The position numbers were made by a program, and so were the translations under genes. The notes below the pieces were generated by a model that was given only the letters and a program-made list of their open reading frames with translations, was not told where the DNA came from and searched no databases. 64,000 bases of DNA, taken from NCBI GenBank assembly GCA_027604005.1, contig JADGJT010000007.1, forward strand, positions 25,935 to 89,934, given 5' to 3'. Source of the stretch: Dinochytrium kinnereticum. Taxonomy: Eukaryota > Chytridiomycota > Chytridiomycetes > Chytridiales > Chytridiaceae. This document shows, in pieces, positions 1 to 12,472 of this stretch; the stretch's first letter is position 1; each line of letters opens with the position of its first letter.

Positions 1-101
1 GCCCGCCGGCGCGCGGCGCGCCCCGGCGGGCCGCGCGGCCGGGGGCCGCCCGGCCCGCGCCGGCGCGGCGGGCGCGGGCCCGCCCCGCCCCGCGGCGGGG
101 G
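1..101. other. Pure G+C tract at the window edge
   Basis: The first 101 bases contain no A or T at all and are rich in CpG; the first A is at 102. The tract stops abruptly and the next 200 bases are of ordinary composition. It lies upstream of the gene starting at 317 and holds no convincing ORF. It may be a real promoter-type GC island, a low-complexity repeat, or an assembly-edge artefact; the sequence alone cannot decide. Confidence 0.8.
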
Positions 102-316
102 AGAGGCTCGCCTGGGGGCGTAACAACGGGCATCGCCGCTCTGCTGAAGAGGGCGTCGTTTTGTGGGTGAGCGGCACTGCGTGTGTGCCGCTGCGTTGAA
201 CACGCGAATAAAAAGTGAACCAAAAACGCTTCTTCAATGCCTCGGCCATCGGCCTTTTGCCAGCAGTTTGTGCTGGCCGAACTCGTTCCATTCACTTTTC
301 TGCTCTTTCAAAAAAA

Positions 317-1771
317 ATGGGCAGGAAGAAAAGGGACGTCTCCGAGTCGTCAGGCTCATCCGATTCTGGGGACGACGACGGCAGGAGCAAGCGCCGTCGA
401 ACCGACAAGAAACGGGATGCGTCGCCTGATAAGCATGCTGACAGGAAAAAGAAAAGGTCGTCCTCTTCAAAGGCGGATAAGAAGAAAGACAAGGAGAGGA
501 AGCATCGGAAGAACGACGACAGTGGTGATTCGTCTGGCTCCGAATCAGATACCTCGGCCATGATGAAGGCTCGGAAGGGTCAGCCTCGCATCGCTGTCGA
601 TGATTATTTCAACAAGAGCACGGAGTACATTGTGTGGCTCAAGGAGGCCAAGGACAAGTATTTGGATGACCTGGATGCAAAGGCTTCACGCAAGTACTTT
701 AAGAAGTTTGTAAAGAAGTGGAATAGGTATCTATCCACATCGCACCTTGATGAATTACCTGGAGCTGAATGGCGGTGGTTTGTTGCAGGGGTAAATTGAA
801 GACCAGCTACTATGAGGGCATTCTGACGACCGACATCTCCTCACGGCAGCGCTCACAGCATCAGTGGAAAATCAAAGGAATGGTACCGCACTCATCTCGT
901 CGTGACCTTTCCTGTGGTGGTTATTCTTAACGTCCATTTTCCATTATCATTGAATCATCTATATGCCAGAATGACGAAGAAGCTGATAAACTGGATGACC
1001 TGAAAGCATCAATCGTAAGTTTACAGATTCATTTTTTACTGTTATCATGAGGGTATAAAGGCAACCTTTTTGATATTGATAATATCCTTTTTTTTATCAT
1101 CTAAAAAGGGCCGGTTGACAAAGTCTGGCGATGAATTCCTACGCGGCAAGCCCAGACGAACAGTGGGGCCATCCGCACCACCTCCATCAATCCCTCAAAG
1201 ACCGCAGTCGAGCAGACCTGCCCCCCCCGGCGAAGACATGGACGAAGAAGACCTTCAGAGGTACAATCGTTTAATGGACAAGAAGGACCGGAAAAGCCAC
1301 CAAAAAACCCATGAAGCGATTGTTGAGGAGCTCGTTCCAAAACCCACCGGAAGGTGAGTCGCAGAGCATCTTAGGATCAGTTATGGGTTTTTTGACAAAA
1401 GAGATGCTAGGGACGCCATGATCGACAAGCGAAAACAGCAAACGGCTTATCACAAGCAGGAACGGGATATCGATGTGGAGTTGCCCGAGGCGGAACTTTT
1501 GGGTGGCAGCGATTCATTTGCCGCTGCGTGAGTAGTTTTTCTTTTCTTTGAAATATGATAGTCTGCTCATGGCCAAAGCCAATATCTGATACTGTGTTTC
1601 CCAAGGCTTGCCCGTGAGCGTAAGAGAAAAGAACGCATTGAGGAAAGGAAAAATCAACGTAACATGATGCATGGGGATAAAGTATCCATGTATCAGGCGA
1701 AAGAAGATGCTACTATGGCCATGCTAAGGGACCTTGCAGAAAAGAATCGGCTCAACCGGCCTCCTGGTTGA
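317..1771 (+). CDS. Lysine/serine-rich nuclear protein with conserved WLKEAK...ARKYFKKFVKKWN core
   Basis: I read six exons: 317-726, 789-882, 970-1014, 1109-1353, 1411-1527 and 1606-1771. All junctions are GT..AG and keep frame. The N-terminus is a charged, low-complexity Lys/Arg/Ser/Asp region of the kind seen in nuclear proteins. A conserved block follows: DDYFNKSTEYIVWLKEAK, then RKYFKKFVKKWNRGKLK, then TSYYEGI across the first intron. The C-terminal third is rich in Arg/Lys/Glu and probably helical. The block looks like a widespread eukaryotic family of unknown function; I recall the label UPF0396 for it, but that needs a search. ATG 317 was chosen because upstream in-frame sequence is not conserved in character. 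Likely nuclear, perhaps RNA-linked; function not established. It converges on the ARID gene. Confidence 0.75.
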
Positions 1772-2203
1772 TTCGGCTGAAACCGTATCTTACTTGTAAA
1801 AAGAATGCGATAAAATCAACAGGAAAATTGCGTAGAAAAGTCTTTTTCCATAAGTCATCAATTTTACTGAAACCATAAAACATCGAAGCGTTTAAAACCA
1901 AAAAAAAAAAACAAACAGAAAAAAGACACCCAAAGACGAAAAGAAGTAAGTTAACCTCGCCCCCCACTTCCCTTCCTCCCCAAAAAACAAAAATAAAGCA
2001 AAGAACAAGCAAACTATAGAGCTGACTCCCCTATGAACAAAATAAATAGCCAAGGAGTGCGACCCTACTAAGAAAAAAAGACGGGGGAAAATCCCATCTG
2101 GCCCATGGCCTACCAACAGTATAAAAAGAAGAAAAAAAAAAAAAAAGGAAACAAAAACAGAACAGAAAGGCCAAATATTAAATGTTAGACCCCACAATCA
2201 CAC
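1772..2203. other. Intergenic 3' ends of convergent genes
   Basis: This AT-rich stretch with A-runs on the plus strand separates the stop at 1771 from the minus-strand stop at 2204. It probably holds both 3' UTRs. I see no gene; the short minus-strand ORFs here are homopolymer-driven. Confidence 0.6.
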
Positions 2204-3978
2204 CTAATCATCATCCGACAACAGGAACAAACATTCAGAAGCCATAAATTCAACATCGGGTATCCTCCGATACTCTTCATTCTGTCGAGTAGCGATCGCA
2301 ACCAATCTATCCTGCCACTTCTGAATATACCTCCTCGCTTCAGAACTCCTTGCACATGTTGTGAGCACCACCATCGCCCTCATGGAAAGGTAATCAGCTC
2401 TCTGCGTCATGTAATCCAAATCACTCATATTCGAGGAGCCCTTCCGAACTCCTTGAGGCGTCGCCGACGCCACTGGAGTGGAATGAGCCGTCGCCCAAGG
2501 CCGAGAGCTGATGGTAAGCATCAAAGGCACAAGCCCGCCGACAGAAGCCACAATCGCCCCAATCGAATCCGAGATCCCCGCAAGACTAGACAGCGCGACC
2601 AACGCGTACTCCCAACGAAGAATATCTTCAGGAGTGCAGCCCTTCGGATCACATATCCCATTTGCAGGAAGGCAGCGAAGGCAACCCAATGCTACCGCGT
2701 CGAGACCAACGCAGCCCGAGAGAACGTCTGCATTTCGCAGCATCATCGCGATCCGAGCGACCGACTCAAGCGCAGGTAGGATCACACCCACTCCGCATCC
2801 CACACCAGCAGCTGGTGGCTGGGGAGCACGTGCGTGTGAAGCATACATTTTCATATGACTGGGATCATCATCCGCCTCTAACGGCGATTCAACAAGGCTG
2901 AGCACGTCAATGAGTGCAACCAAAATGGGCTGAACGGCAGCCGACGACGGGAAGTACATATGGGACGCAATAGTCAGCAGCGTCACCAAAAAGTTGCGAC
3001 GGTATAGCAATAGAAAGGCTGCCCTTGATCCACCATCGCCATCTTCCCCCTCATTGCTAGACTCTTCTCCATAATCCGTCAACGGAGTTGCTTCCTGAAT
3101 CCTTCGTTTCGGCTCCTCTGGATTCAATGAGACCAAAAGAGACCCAAGCAAAACAGCCAAGAACCGCGAATTCCGTCCAAGCCACTGTTGATTTTCAACC
3201 GCAACAAGGCTTAAATTTCTAAAGATAATGCTAAGTGTGAGGCATCTCTCATCCAGACGTCTCCTCTTATTCCAGCTATCCAAGGATATGTCTATCGGGG
3301 TCAGAGTAACCGCATCCTCCTCCTGTCTCCTTTTAAGCTCTGCAAACGGTACAACCTTCCGACCCAGGCGGCCGAGAGATTCACCCATCAACGCGATTAA
3401 AGTATCGCCGACATCCGGATGGTCTGAGAGACGGAGCGGCTGCTGACCCTCCTCACTCAAAACTGTGATCACATTGAGGGCGAAAGCAATCTCCGAGTCA
3501 AGTCCCGACTTCAAACACATTGAAATCTTCCTCAAATCAATCACACCTGTAGAAGCACGTAAGGCGGAGGGAAAACAATAAACAATCACGAACACACGCA
3601 GCTTCTCAATCGCGGAAATGAAAAAATTAAACATGAAGTACTTACCCAGCATGGACTTTGAAACCCTCTTCGGCTTAGGCAATAGAGCTGACAGCTTATC
3701 GACATTGAATCCTCCGTACCCCTTAACCGCCCTAGCATTACTCATCGGGTCAAACATAGGCTGGACAGGGCCAGGAGGCTTCTTCAACTTCATCGTCTTA
3801 TGAGTAGGCGCAGGAGACCTTGTTAACGGCGATGAGATGGTCGACATCTTTGGGCTAAGCTGATTCTTGGATGCAGACGATGTAGATTTCGCATACTGAG
3901 CGGCCGCATGCTGCTGTTGCTTCTGATAAAGGTTATTCTTTTGATTTTTCATCGCCTCATGCAGCTGATGTTGCTGAA

Positions 3979-4016
<38 letters not shown>

Positions 4017-7000
4017 AAGCTCGAATGCTTCGCCATCTGTGCATTTTGATGCTGCGGCGTGGTCATGACCGCAGCCTTGTTCCCTGCGGCACCCTGATTC
4101 GGCATCATATCAGGCGCAACGAACCCTTGTGCCATCATGTTAGGGAACCCAAGGTTACCCCTCCCATTATTGGGCATCATCTGCGATCCAGCAGCGTTCT
4201 GAAACATCATATTCAACTGGTGCTGCTGCTGCTGAAGATTGTAGTGGTTCTGAAGGGGCATTTGAGCGCGCTTGTCCTGAGCTTGGAGACGTTGAAGTTG
4301 CTCGTTAAACTGCTGCTGTAACTGCTCCGTCTGGCGCTGTTGCTCCATCGCCATCAGCTGCGGCATGCCTGCTGCTTGAAGCTGCTGCAGCTGCTGAATC
4401 TGTTGCATAGGTATTCCATGGCTCATAGGCTGATGCATCTGGTGCTGCTGCAATTGCTGCTGCAGCGCCTGGGCTGCCTGCAAAGTAGCGGCCTATTCGC
4501 ATAGAGATCAGACCACAACCATTTTAACAAAGACATGAAGTGTAGAACACACCTGCTGAGCTTGAGCACCAAGCGCCGACGACGAATTATAGGGATGAGA
4601 AAAGGATGAACCTTGCATACCAGCGCTCATATTACCCATGTTATTACTAACAATAGGATAAAGGTTTGGATTTTCAGGCTTAGAATCTGACTTGACATTC
4701 ACCGTCGGCACTATATGACAAAAAATATGTCAGAAAATGTATAATCTAAACCACTGCCGTCTGTCGTTAACCTACATCTAGGTGCGGGGATCTTGGGAAC
4801 ACGAGGATTCCTTCCACGAACTTCAGGAGCGTTAGGATTTGGAATAAGGTATCTCTCAAAGGACTGAAGTATCTGCAAGTAGTGCTTCTTCAGAGTAGAG
4901 GCGCTCGACGAGGGTTTGGCTACTTGAAGAATTTTGCCAATATCAGCCCACTTCTTCTCCGTTGTAGCCTAGAGAAGAAGAAGAAAGAAAAAACCGACCC
5001 AAATAGCTTCAGTACCAAAGAAACCACATTGTGGAATAGAGCACCATAAAAATAAAATGTAAATGTAAATGTAAAAAAATCACAATACCGTATTATAGCC
5101 GCCAAAATCTACAACAACATAAAAAAACGTGTAAAGATCCACCGGAGCACCGCTCACAGAAATCTTCTGATCCTTCTTCCCCCCAAAATGTACAAACCTC
5201 GCCTCCCACTCTTGCCTCGACAAGGGTTCAAAGATAGGAAGCCCATCAGGTCCCTTCTCCGATGTGTTATGAACAGGAGGCCTAAGCGTCGCCGTTGCGC
5301 CACTGTTCGGTGTCGTCGCAGCGCTGCTTGTCGTAGGCGAGGCAACCCGCATAGGTACAGAAGATCCGCCAGAGTTCTGCCCCTCCCCGTTCGCCGATAA
5401 CGAACCAATGCGCTGAGGTCCAGAGCCAGCCGACGGGGAGCCCTGTTTTGCGAAATAGAGACCCGAACCGTCAAGTCCGGAAGAAGGTAGAGTTGTGGCA
5501 GGAACGGACCCGTGAAGCTGTTTCTGATAGTACTGCTTCAAAAGGTCAGGATTTGTCTGAGTATTCTGCCGGGCAAAGTTCGCAGCGGCCGCCGCTGCCG
5601 AAGCTTCCATCGCGGTCCTTTGAGAAGACTGTGGCTGTTGCTGCTGCTGCTGTCCCGCAGAAGCAGGTTGAGAAGATGGTGACTGAGATTGCGGAGGCTG
5701 TGACCCTTCGTCGAGACGAATCTGTGATACCTGTCGAAGGTAATGCTGCAGCTGCATAGTCAGATTCGCTTGTCGTTGCCTGGCCATTTCAATCTCAGCC
5801 TTCTGCTGGGCTGTTGGACCATTTGCTGCGGTCGCCGTTGTGAGCGCATGCACCTGCTTGGCGGCGGCCTCAATCTCGCTTTTGATCTTTTGGGCGATCG
5901 CTCGGACTTGTGCGAGGGAAGAACCGCCTCCTTGTGCCAGAGCGCTCGGCGCAGGCGTTGAAGGGCTCTGCGCTGATTGACTTCCTTGAGAAGATCCTGT
6001 CATTCCCTGCATCTGCTGGAAAGAATCTTGGAACTGTTGCTGCATCTGGGAATTCAGGTTGAATTTCTGCTGTTGCTGCTGCGCCGATCCCGCATTCATC
6101 GGCCGCAAAGGAGCCAGAGTTTGAAGCTTCTGCTTCTTTTCGGCAGGGGAGGGGGCCGTAAAAGGTGCATTCGGGTTCAGACTCGTCGGTGGCTTCTTCC
6201 GCTTGATCGGCTTTGAAGGTGAGGGGGTCCCCAGATTGATGGAACTATTGGAGGCCTGCCCCATATTGTTTGGTGCTTTCGTTGGAGAGGCACGAGTGGC
6301 ATTTATGTTCGAACCAGATAGCTGTGGCGACACAGAGTTACCCGAGCTATTCGCCTGAGGGGGGCGTTGAGAATTACCGGGAAGCGAGGAGATGAGTGGA
6401 TTAGTAGTGCCCTGCTGGCTGAGTTGTGGATTAGAAAACCGAGGGGAATTTGCGGATTGTTGGGGTTGTTGAGGTTGTTGGGGGAAAAGATTAGGCTGAA
6501 AAGGTGAGTTAGCCCATTGTTTTGACTGCAAAAGATGGGGTGCGATATACTCACATTGTTCCCGTAAGGAAAACCAAAATTTGTCATGCCAGGTCGAGCC
6601 AGGCCCATCAATGCGGGATTATCCAGTCCGAGAGGTCCAGTTCCCAGACCAAAGGGATTATTCCCACCAATATTCGCCATTGCTCCAAGAGCTGACCAAT
6701 CCAACGCTCCAGCAAGTGACGAATCATTAGATATAGCATTCGCTGCCTGCTGTGAAGCTGCTGGATTTCGGTTAGGAAAGGAGGACCCGGACGCTTCCAT
6801 CGCTGCGTTCTGCATCCATGTCATGGGATCCAGCATGTTGAATCCTTGCAACCCCAACGCATTTCCTGATGCGGGGGGCTTTCCAGCCGGAGCTTTTGAA
6901 GCGGGCGCCCCAGAATTGGATGGAGCTGGGCGTATCGTCCTTAAGGCATTCTGCTGCTGCTGTTGCTGCTGCTGCTGAAGGCTTGTGGCCGCGTTCATAA

Positions 7001-7600
7001 AGCTCGCGCCATAATCTCCCCCTCGAGCGCCACCATTTTGGGGATTTAGACGGGGAGCTAATGTGGGCGGACGCGCTAATGGTCCAGGAAAGCAAGAAAG
7101 AAAGAGAAAATCATGAGCCAAAGAGCAAGGCAAACGGAAAGCGTAGGGTTCCAAGCAGCCTGAAGACAGGATGGAACCGAGAAGCAGTAATATATCGTAC
7201 CCTGCGGGAATCCCCCCATCTGAGCCGACGAGCGTCCGTCCAGGTCCGGACTTGCTTGCAAGAGCGAGGTCCCACCGAACAGCCCACCTCCGTTGTATCG
7301 TGATGGGTCGTGGGCATTTGAAGGCGTCTGAGACTGTGAAAGATTCATGTAGGAGTGATGTGGTTGGGGAGATGATTGTGGGGGTGCTTGCTGCTGCTGT
7401 TGTTGTTGTTGTGATTGCTGTGTCGGCTGTTGCGGTTGGGATTGGGATGACTGCTGCTGCTGTTGCTGTTGCTGTGGTTGCTGTGATTGCTGCTGCTGGC
7501 CTCGCATCGCAATCAGCTTGCGCAGACCATCCTCCTGAGCCTGCACGGGCTGTTGCGAGTTGTTCTGTTGAGGCCACGGAAAGCCGAAATTCAAATCCAT
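2204..7600 (-). CDS. SWI1: SWI1/ARID1-like subunit of a SWI/SNF chromatin remodeller
   Basis: Seven exons fit exactly in frame: 7600-7201, 7075-6555, 6525-5089, 4968-4776, 4710-4553, 4477-3646 and 3546-2204, giving about 1,627 residues. The first half is Gln/Asn/Pro/Ser-rich with several poly-Q runs. An ARID DNA-binding domain lies near residues 735-850. It is recognisable from RQEWEARFVHF, VDLYTFFYVVVDFGGY and KKWADIGKIL, and its exon junction falls after GGYNT. A second Q-rich stretch follows. The C-terminal third (VIDLRKISMCLKSGLDSEI onwards) is a helical-repeat region like the conserved C-terminus of SWI1/ARID1 proteins. The expected role is targeting the SWI/SNF ATPase complex to chromatin in the nucleus. 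The gene is divergent from kexin across 1.3 kb. One intron is only 29 nt. ARID is certain; assignment to SWI1 rather than another ARID protein is likely. Confidence 0.85.
3981..4016 (-). repeat. CAG trinucleotide run encoding poly-Q
   Basis: Twelve uninterrupted CTG triplets on the plus strand (CAG on the coding strand) encode a pure glutamine run inside the ARID gene. Shorter CAG-rich runs occur at about 6950-6978 and 7390-7500 in the same gene. Such runs are prone to length change. Confidence 0.9.
6526..6554 (-). other. 29-nt intron in the ARID gene
   Basis: The coding frame changes between the exon ending at 6555 and the one starting at 6525. The intervening 29 bases begin GTGAGT and end TTTTGCAG. 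Removing them joins two long open frames at a codon boundary, and the total coding length becomes an exact multiple of three. This is near the lower size limit for spliceosomal introns. Confidence 0.75.
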
Positions 7601-8887
7601 GGCCGCAGGCGACGACGGTTCGCCGCGTGCTGTCTGAAGGGCGGGAGCTGCGGGGTGAAGAGGGTCAGTCTCGCAGTCTGGGGACGATGATGGACTGCTT
7701 CAGATGCCAACTCCTCGATGCAAGCGAACCAAGGTTGTTGGGTGGTTCGTTCACAGCAAAAAAGGCATTTTCTGCCGACCAGAAAACAAGGGAGGTGGGG
7801 GGGGGAAGGGGAAAAAATGGGACGAGACGAGCGTTCTCTTCACGCAACGCAACGCAGGTCCGAGTCCAGGGGACAAGGAGCGAGCGACAGCTATTCGGAA
7901 GGGTGGATGGGTGGGTGATTGCTGTTTGTGAAATCTAACCTCACAGGGATCTGCAGCCTGCCAACCCTTCCTCCCGGCCTTGATGAATGGATGGATGGAT
8001 GCTCTGCTCTGGATTTGGACTGCGTCAACCCGCAGGTGAGCGAGGAGGGAAGGCAGCAGCGTCTCTCTGCCGCAGCAGTCGTCGTTTCGTCGGTTGGGTC
8101 GCAGCAGCAGCCACTCGTTTCTTCTCTTCTTTTTTTGCTAGCCTCGGCCAATTGGAGGGGAGAATTTTATTGAATCTGCTGAGGGCGGGGGTCGACGCTG
8201 CTGCTGCCTGTGACGGCCAGCGCTCGCACGTCGCTGGAGCGGCGGTCTCGCGTGAGGGACGTGCGGGTGACGGGCGTCGCCAGCACCGACTTTTTTGGCG
8301 ACGTCCAACGGGTGGTTTGGCTGTCTGTACAGCTGCTGCTGGAAAAGGGGCCGCGTTTGGCGTCAGCTTCCTTTGAAGGCGTTGAAGCCGCGTTCCCTGG
8401 AAAACGCACTGTGCAGAAGCGCTTCCCTGCCCCCGCCGCCCCCCACAGCCCCTGAAGGACGCGCTTTCCTGCTTGTTTCTGCTCGCAGGAAAAGCGGCCA
8501 GAAATGAAAAATAAAAAATAAATAATTTTAATTAATGCCCGCGGCATTATTGAAGATATCCCTCGAGTGTCCTCCCACTATGCATGTTCCCATGAATATC
8601 CACGACTGCACGCAGGCAGCAGCAAGTGAAAGGTAAAGGGGGGTGGATATTCACGGGTGAGAGACGTTTGTGTGACAACTACCACTATTATCTTCACTCT
8701 GTCGTGTCGCCATGGCGGAATATTCCAGCTCTCCTGCCTGAGCAAAAGGGAGAAGATATTTTTGCTGAAGATCGTAACAAAGAATGTGGAGGAGAGATGC
8801 CTGGAAGGGACAATGCATATTCAAAGATATTCCCGAGGGATTGGGGACAATGGGCGTATTTGATTCCCTCGCCTTGCCTTGTCTCCA
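7601..8887. promoter_or_regulatory. Shared upstream region of the ARID gene and kexin
   Basis: This 1.3-kb gap lies between two divergent start codons. It contains purine runs near 7795-7815, a GGAT-type tetranucleotide run near 7984-8000 and an AT-rich patch at 8505-8535. Short ORFs on both strands have no family character. I see no further gene and take it as promoter and 5' UTR for both neighbours. Confidence 0.5.
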
Positions 8888-11800
8888 ATGCGCTCGGCCT
8901 GTCTGCTGGGCTTCAGCCTGCTGCTCATGGCGCCGCGCGTAAGGGCGCATCAGTGGGCCGTCCAGCTTCACCATCCCGCAGAGCGCAGGCTCCTGATCGA
9001 CACCGAGGCCGAGGCCCTCGCTCGAGAGCACGGCTTGGGATTCCTCGGCCAGGTCGGCGGCCTCGATGGGTTCTTTCTCTTTGAGGGCTCTGCGGACGAT
9101 GTCATCTTCTCGCCCCGGTTTCGTGGGAATGTGACGGCCAACGGGGGTGGGCTGAAGAGGCGGTCCGTGGCTGAGGTGGAGGATCTTCTTCTGCAGAACC
9201 AGAATGTGAGGTGGTTTGAGAAGCAGAAGAAGAGGAGAAGGTATCGGCGCGAGCATCCCGAAAAGTCCTTGCTTCCCCATGCTGGGATGAATTTTTACGA
9301 CCCAAAGTTCGCGCTTCAATGGCATCTGGTAGGTTGGTGCACGCGACGCGCAATCGCTAAATCGTGATTTTGTTCTCCAAAAAGTTCAACGATGGCGTTA
9401 ATGGATTCCATCGCGGTCACGACATCAATGTGATTCCTGTGAGTAGATGGATGCCTGAACATCACGATTTTCTTTTTAACCTGTTCTTGGAAGGTCTGGA
9501 AGAGAGGAATAAACGGCACTGGCATCACCGTGGCCATCATCGATGATGGCGTCGAATACACCCACCCTGATTTCGACATAAACAACTGGGTAAGTCAATC
9601 CGCCTAGCGGGGAGAGAGAGAGCAGAGTAGCTCCGTGGTTCCTTCTTGTTTGACTTTTACTTTCGTAACAGTCCAGTGAGTCCAGCTATGACTTTAACGA
9701 GAGGACCAACACACCTCTCCCGCAAGGCCAAGCCGACGTTCATGGAACGCGTTGCGCAGGAGAGATTGCAGCTTCGCCCAACAATTATTGCGGCGTGGGG
9801 GTTGCGTTTGGGGTGCGTTTGGCAGGTTGGTTGGCATCTCTGATGACACGACACGCTCTTTTTTTTGTTCCATTCATTGACCAAACTAGGTGAGAGACTG
9901 ATATCAGAGTCAACCACCGATGCCGTTGAGGCACAAGCCCTCAACTACAAAAACCAGATAAACGATATCTATTCATCCTCATGGGGCCCCAATGATGATG
10001 GTGCATCACTCGATGGACCAGGGTATCTCGGCAGCAACGCTTTGATTGCGGGAGTGGAGAGAGGCAGAGGTGGGAAAGGGTCCATCTTTGTGTTTGCCAG
10101 CGGCAATGGAGGTTTAGATGGCGACAACTGCAATTTCGATGGGTACGCCAACTCAGTGTACACCGTGTCCATAGGGGCCATCGATAGCGCGGGGAAGATG
10201 CCACCATACGGTGAGATCTGCGCGGCTCATCTGGGAGTCACGTATTCCGGCGGTGGTGGGACGGCGATTGTGAGTGATGTGCTCTGTCTGGGCAGTTAGG
10301 TGTCAAGGGGCGGCTAACAGTTTCATATCCATCAGTGGACAACAGATCTAGACGGGAAATGCACGGGCTCGCACTCTGGCACATCCGCCGCCGCCCCGAT
10401 TGCGTCCGGTATAATCGCTCTCATGCTCTCCGCAAGGTGAACGACCATCTCTCAATTCACATTCTCACAGTTCCATCCAACCTCCATGTATTTAAAAAAA
10501 AACAAACAAAGACCCGACCTCCGATGGAGAGATGTCCAACAGCTTATATTCGAGACAGCTCAAATGACAGACGAAGAAGACCCGGGGTGGACCGTGAACG
10601 GAGCGGGAAGATCAGTCTCTCACAAGTACGGTTTCGGTCGACTTGATGCTGACCGCATCGTGCGAGCCTCAGAGGCCCATCATCTTTTACCTATTCAGCA
10701 ATCCACATTCTCCAAGACAAAGAACCCCAACATCGAAATCCCTCTCTCCGACGACGCGATCGCGGCATCCGATCCAACCACCAAGAACGACGCATCCAAT
10801 ATAAAATGGGTCTCAGACTCGATGGAGGTGACCACGAAAGATCTGAAAGGCACAGGTCTCTCGATCCTCGAACATGTTCAACTGACTGTCCGAATTCGAC
10901 ACCCTGAACGTCGTCACCTGACGATTCACCTCACATCCCCTTCGGGCACCTCATCCGTTCTTGCAACTCCCAGGCTCCTCGATAATTCGACGGAAGGATT
11001 CAATCCATGGACGTTTATGACTGTCAGGTGTTGGGGAGAAAATCCTATAGGGACGTGGCGGATAATGATCAACGATGCTAGAAAGAATGAAGAAGATAAG
11101 AAACCAGGAGAACTTTTAGGTTGGAGCCTTACATTGCGAGGAACTTGCTCCCCGGATGATAGAATGGTAGACGGCGAGCAAAGGACATCAAGATGCCCAT
11201 CCTTATCTGATAACACATTTGGAGCAATGTCGGTCACGGAATCAGCAGTGGCGGGCATCACCATAAGCCTTTTAGGGTTTTTAGGCATCTTGGCTCTCAT
11301 TTGGAGCAGGCTAAGCAGACCACTCAGACGAAAACGCTCCCCCCTTTTTCAATTCTCACAGGGAGAAGGTTCAAGACAAGGTGTACTTTCACGGATCCTC
11401 GCGTTTGTCTCTGGCCAATGGATGACGGGGGGGTTGGGTGATGATAGAGATTTTGCGGCGGACGACGAAACTTGGGGCGATATTGAATCTCCTGTTGGGA
11501 ATGGCAACCTACCGTTCTCTGAAAGGCATATTGATGCGATGATCCCTTCAGCAAGATTAAGATCCGAGCGTGGCTCCGCAAAGTCGTCACCGAAAACTCA
11601 GAGAAAGCAGTTAGGCCCCACCCTGAGGATGCCCCCATCGCCAAAAATTCAGCCTCGTCAGGTCGCCTCCAAGCAAGGCCACACTTCCGGAGCTTCTCCC
11701 CTTCTGTCATCATTGGCTTACACAAAGTTGACGAATCATCCGAACAGCGGTCTACAAAGATCACTGTCCTCCGAACATCTAATCAGACCCCTGAGATTAA

Positions 11801-12438
11801 CTACGTCGATGAGCCCTAACGCGTCTCGAGTTTCCAAACTCCAAATGGAAGACGTGGTTACCCTTCCGATGAGATTTGATACCGCATCTGCACGAATCTC
11901 GGGTTTGGCCCAAGGAGCTGAAGCACCACCCCTGACAGTGTCGCCAATCTCAGCAACGCGTGAAGATGATTCCAACTATGAAACAGAAGAGAGCCCACCT
12001 GAGCAGCGCGTGGCCAGGATGCCCAGAGCTTTGCCTCAAAATCGAGCCACGTCGCTCACGCGAAGAGGAAGAAGCCACAGCCACAGGAGCCTGTCAGATG
12101 TCTGCAAAGGTCCTGACGAAACTCCCTTACGGAACGCCTCGGTCGTGGACAGAAATCGTCAGCAATCACAGCCAATGGGTGAACCGCGGTCGACCACCGT
12201 TACAGGGATTTTGCCATCGGTTGCTGGGATGCTAGGCGGTATGGTGGCGAACGTCGCTGGACTCGGCTCTGCAACCACGTCACGTCACGGATCGCCGTCA
12301 GCTCAGAGGCATAAACCGCCGTCTTCTCGAAATTCTGTTGGTGTTGCGCCAAATGGGAAGGGTTTGATAAGATCATCATCCCTTCAGAGCCTTAAAAGGG
12401 ACGGGAGTTGCTCAGACTTTCGGAAGATGTTGGACTGA
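8888..12438 (+). CDS. KEX2: Kexin-type proprotein convertase (Kex2-like subtilisin protease)
   Basis: Seven exons fit exactly: 8888-9328, 9385-9438, 9494-9589, 9672-9825, 9890-10269, 10336-10436 and 10512-12438, giving about 1,050 residues. The order is an N-terminal signal peptide ([16 protein letters not shown]), a pro-region ending in a basic KKRRRYRRE stretch, and the S8 catalytic domain. The triad residues are visible: Asp in AIIDDGVE, His in VHGTRCAGE and Ser in SGTSAAAP. The oxyanion Asn is in ASGNGG. A P-domain follows ([17 protein letters not shown] region). A single membrane segment lies near residues 653-675 ([16 protein letters not shown]), then a basic, Ser-rich cytosolic tail of about 375 residues, much longer than that of yeast Kex2. 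Expected role: cleavage after dibasic sites in the late Golgi. It converges on the GST-like gene with 34 bases between stops. Confidence 0.95.
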
Positions 12439-12472
12439 TATAAACTGCAATGATGATACAAAAGCTTTTGTT

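Noticed and set aside
7171..7938. 255-codon plus-strand ORF
   Set aside because: Antisense to the first exon of the ARID gene. Its Val/Ala-rich middle is the complement of poly-Q codons.
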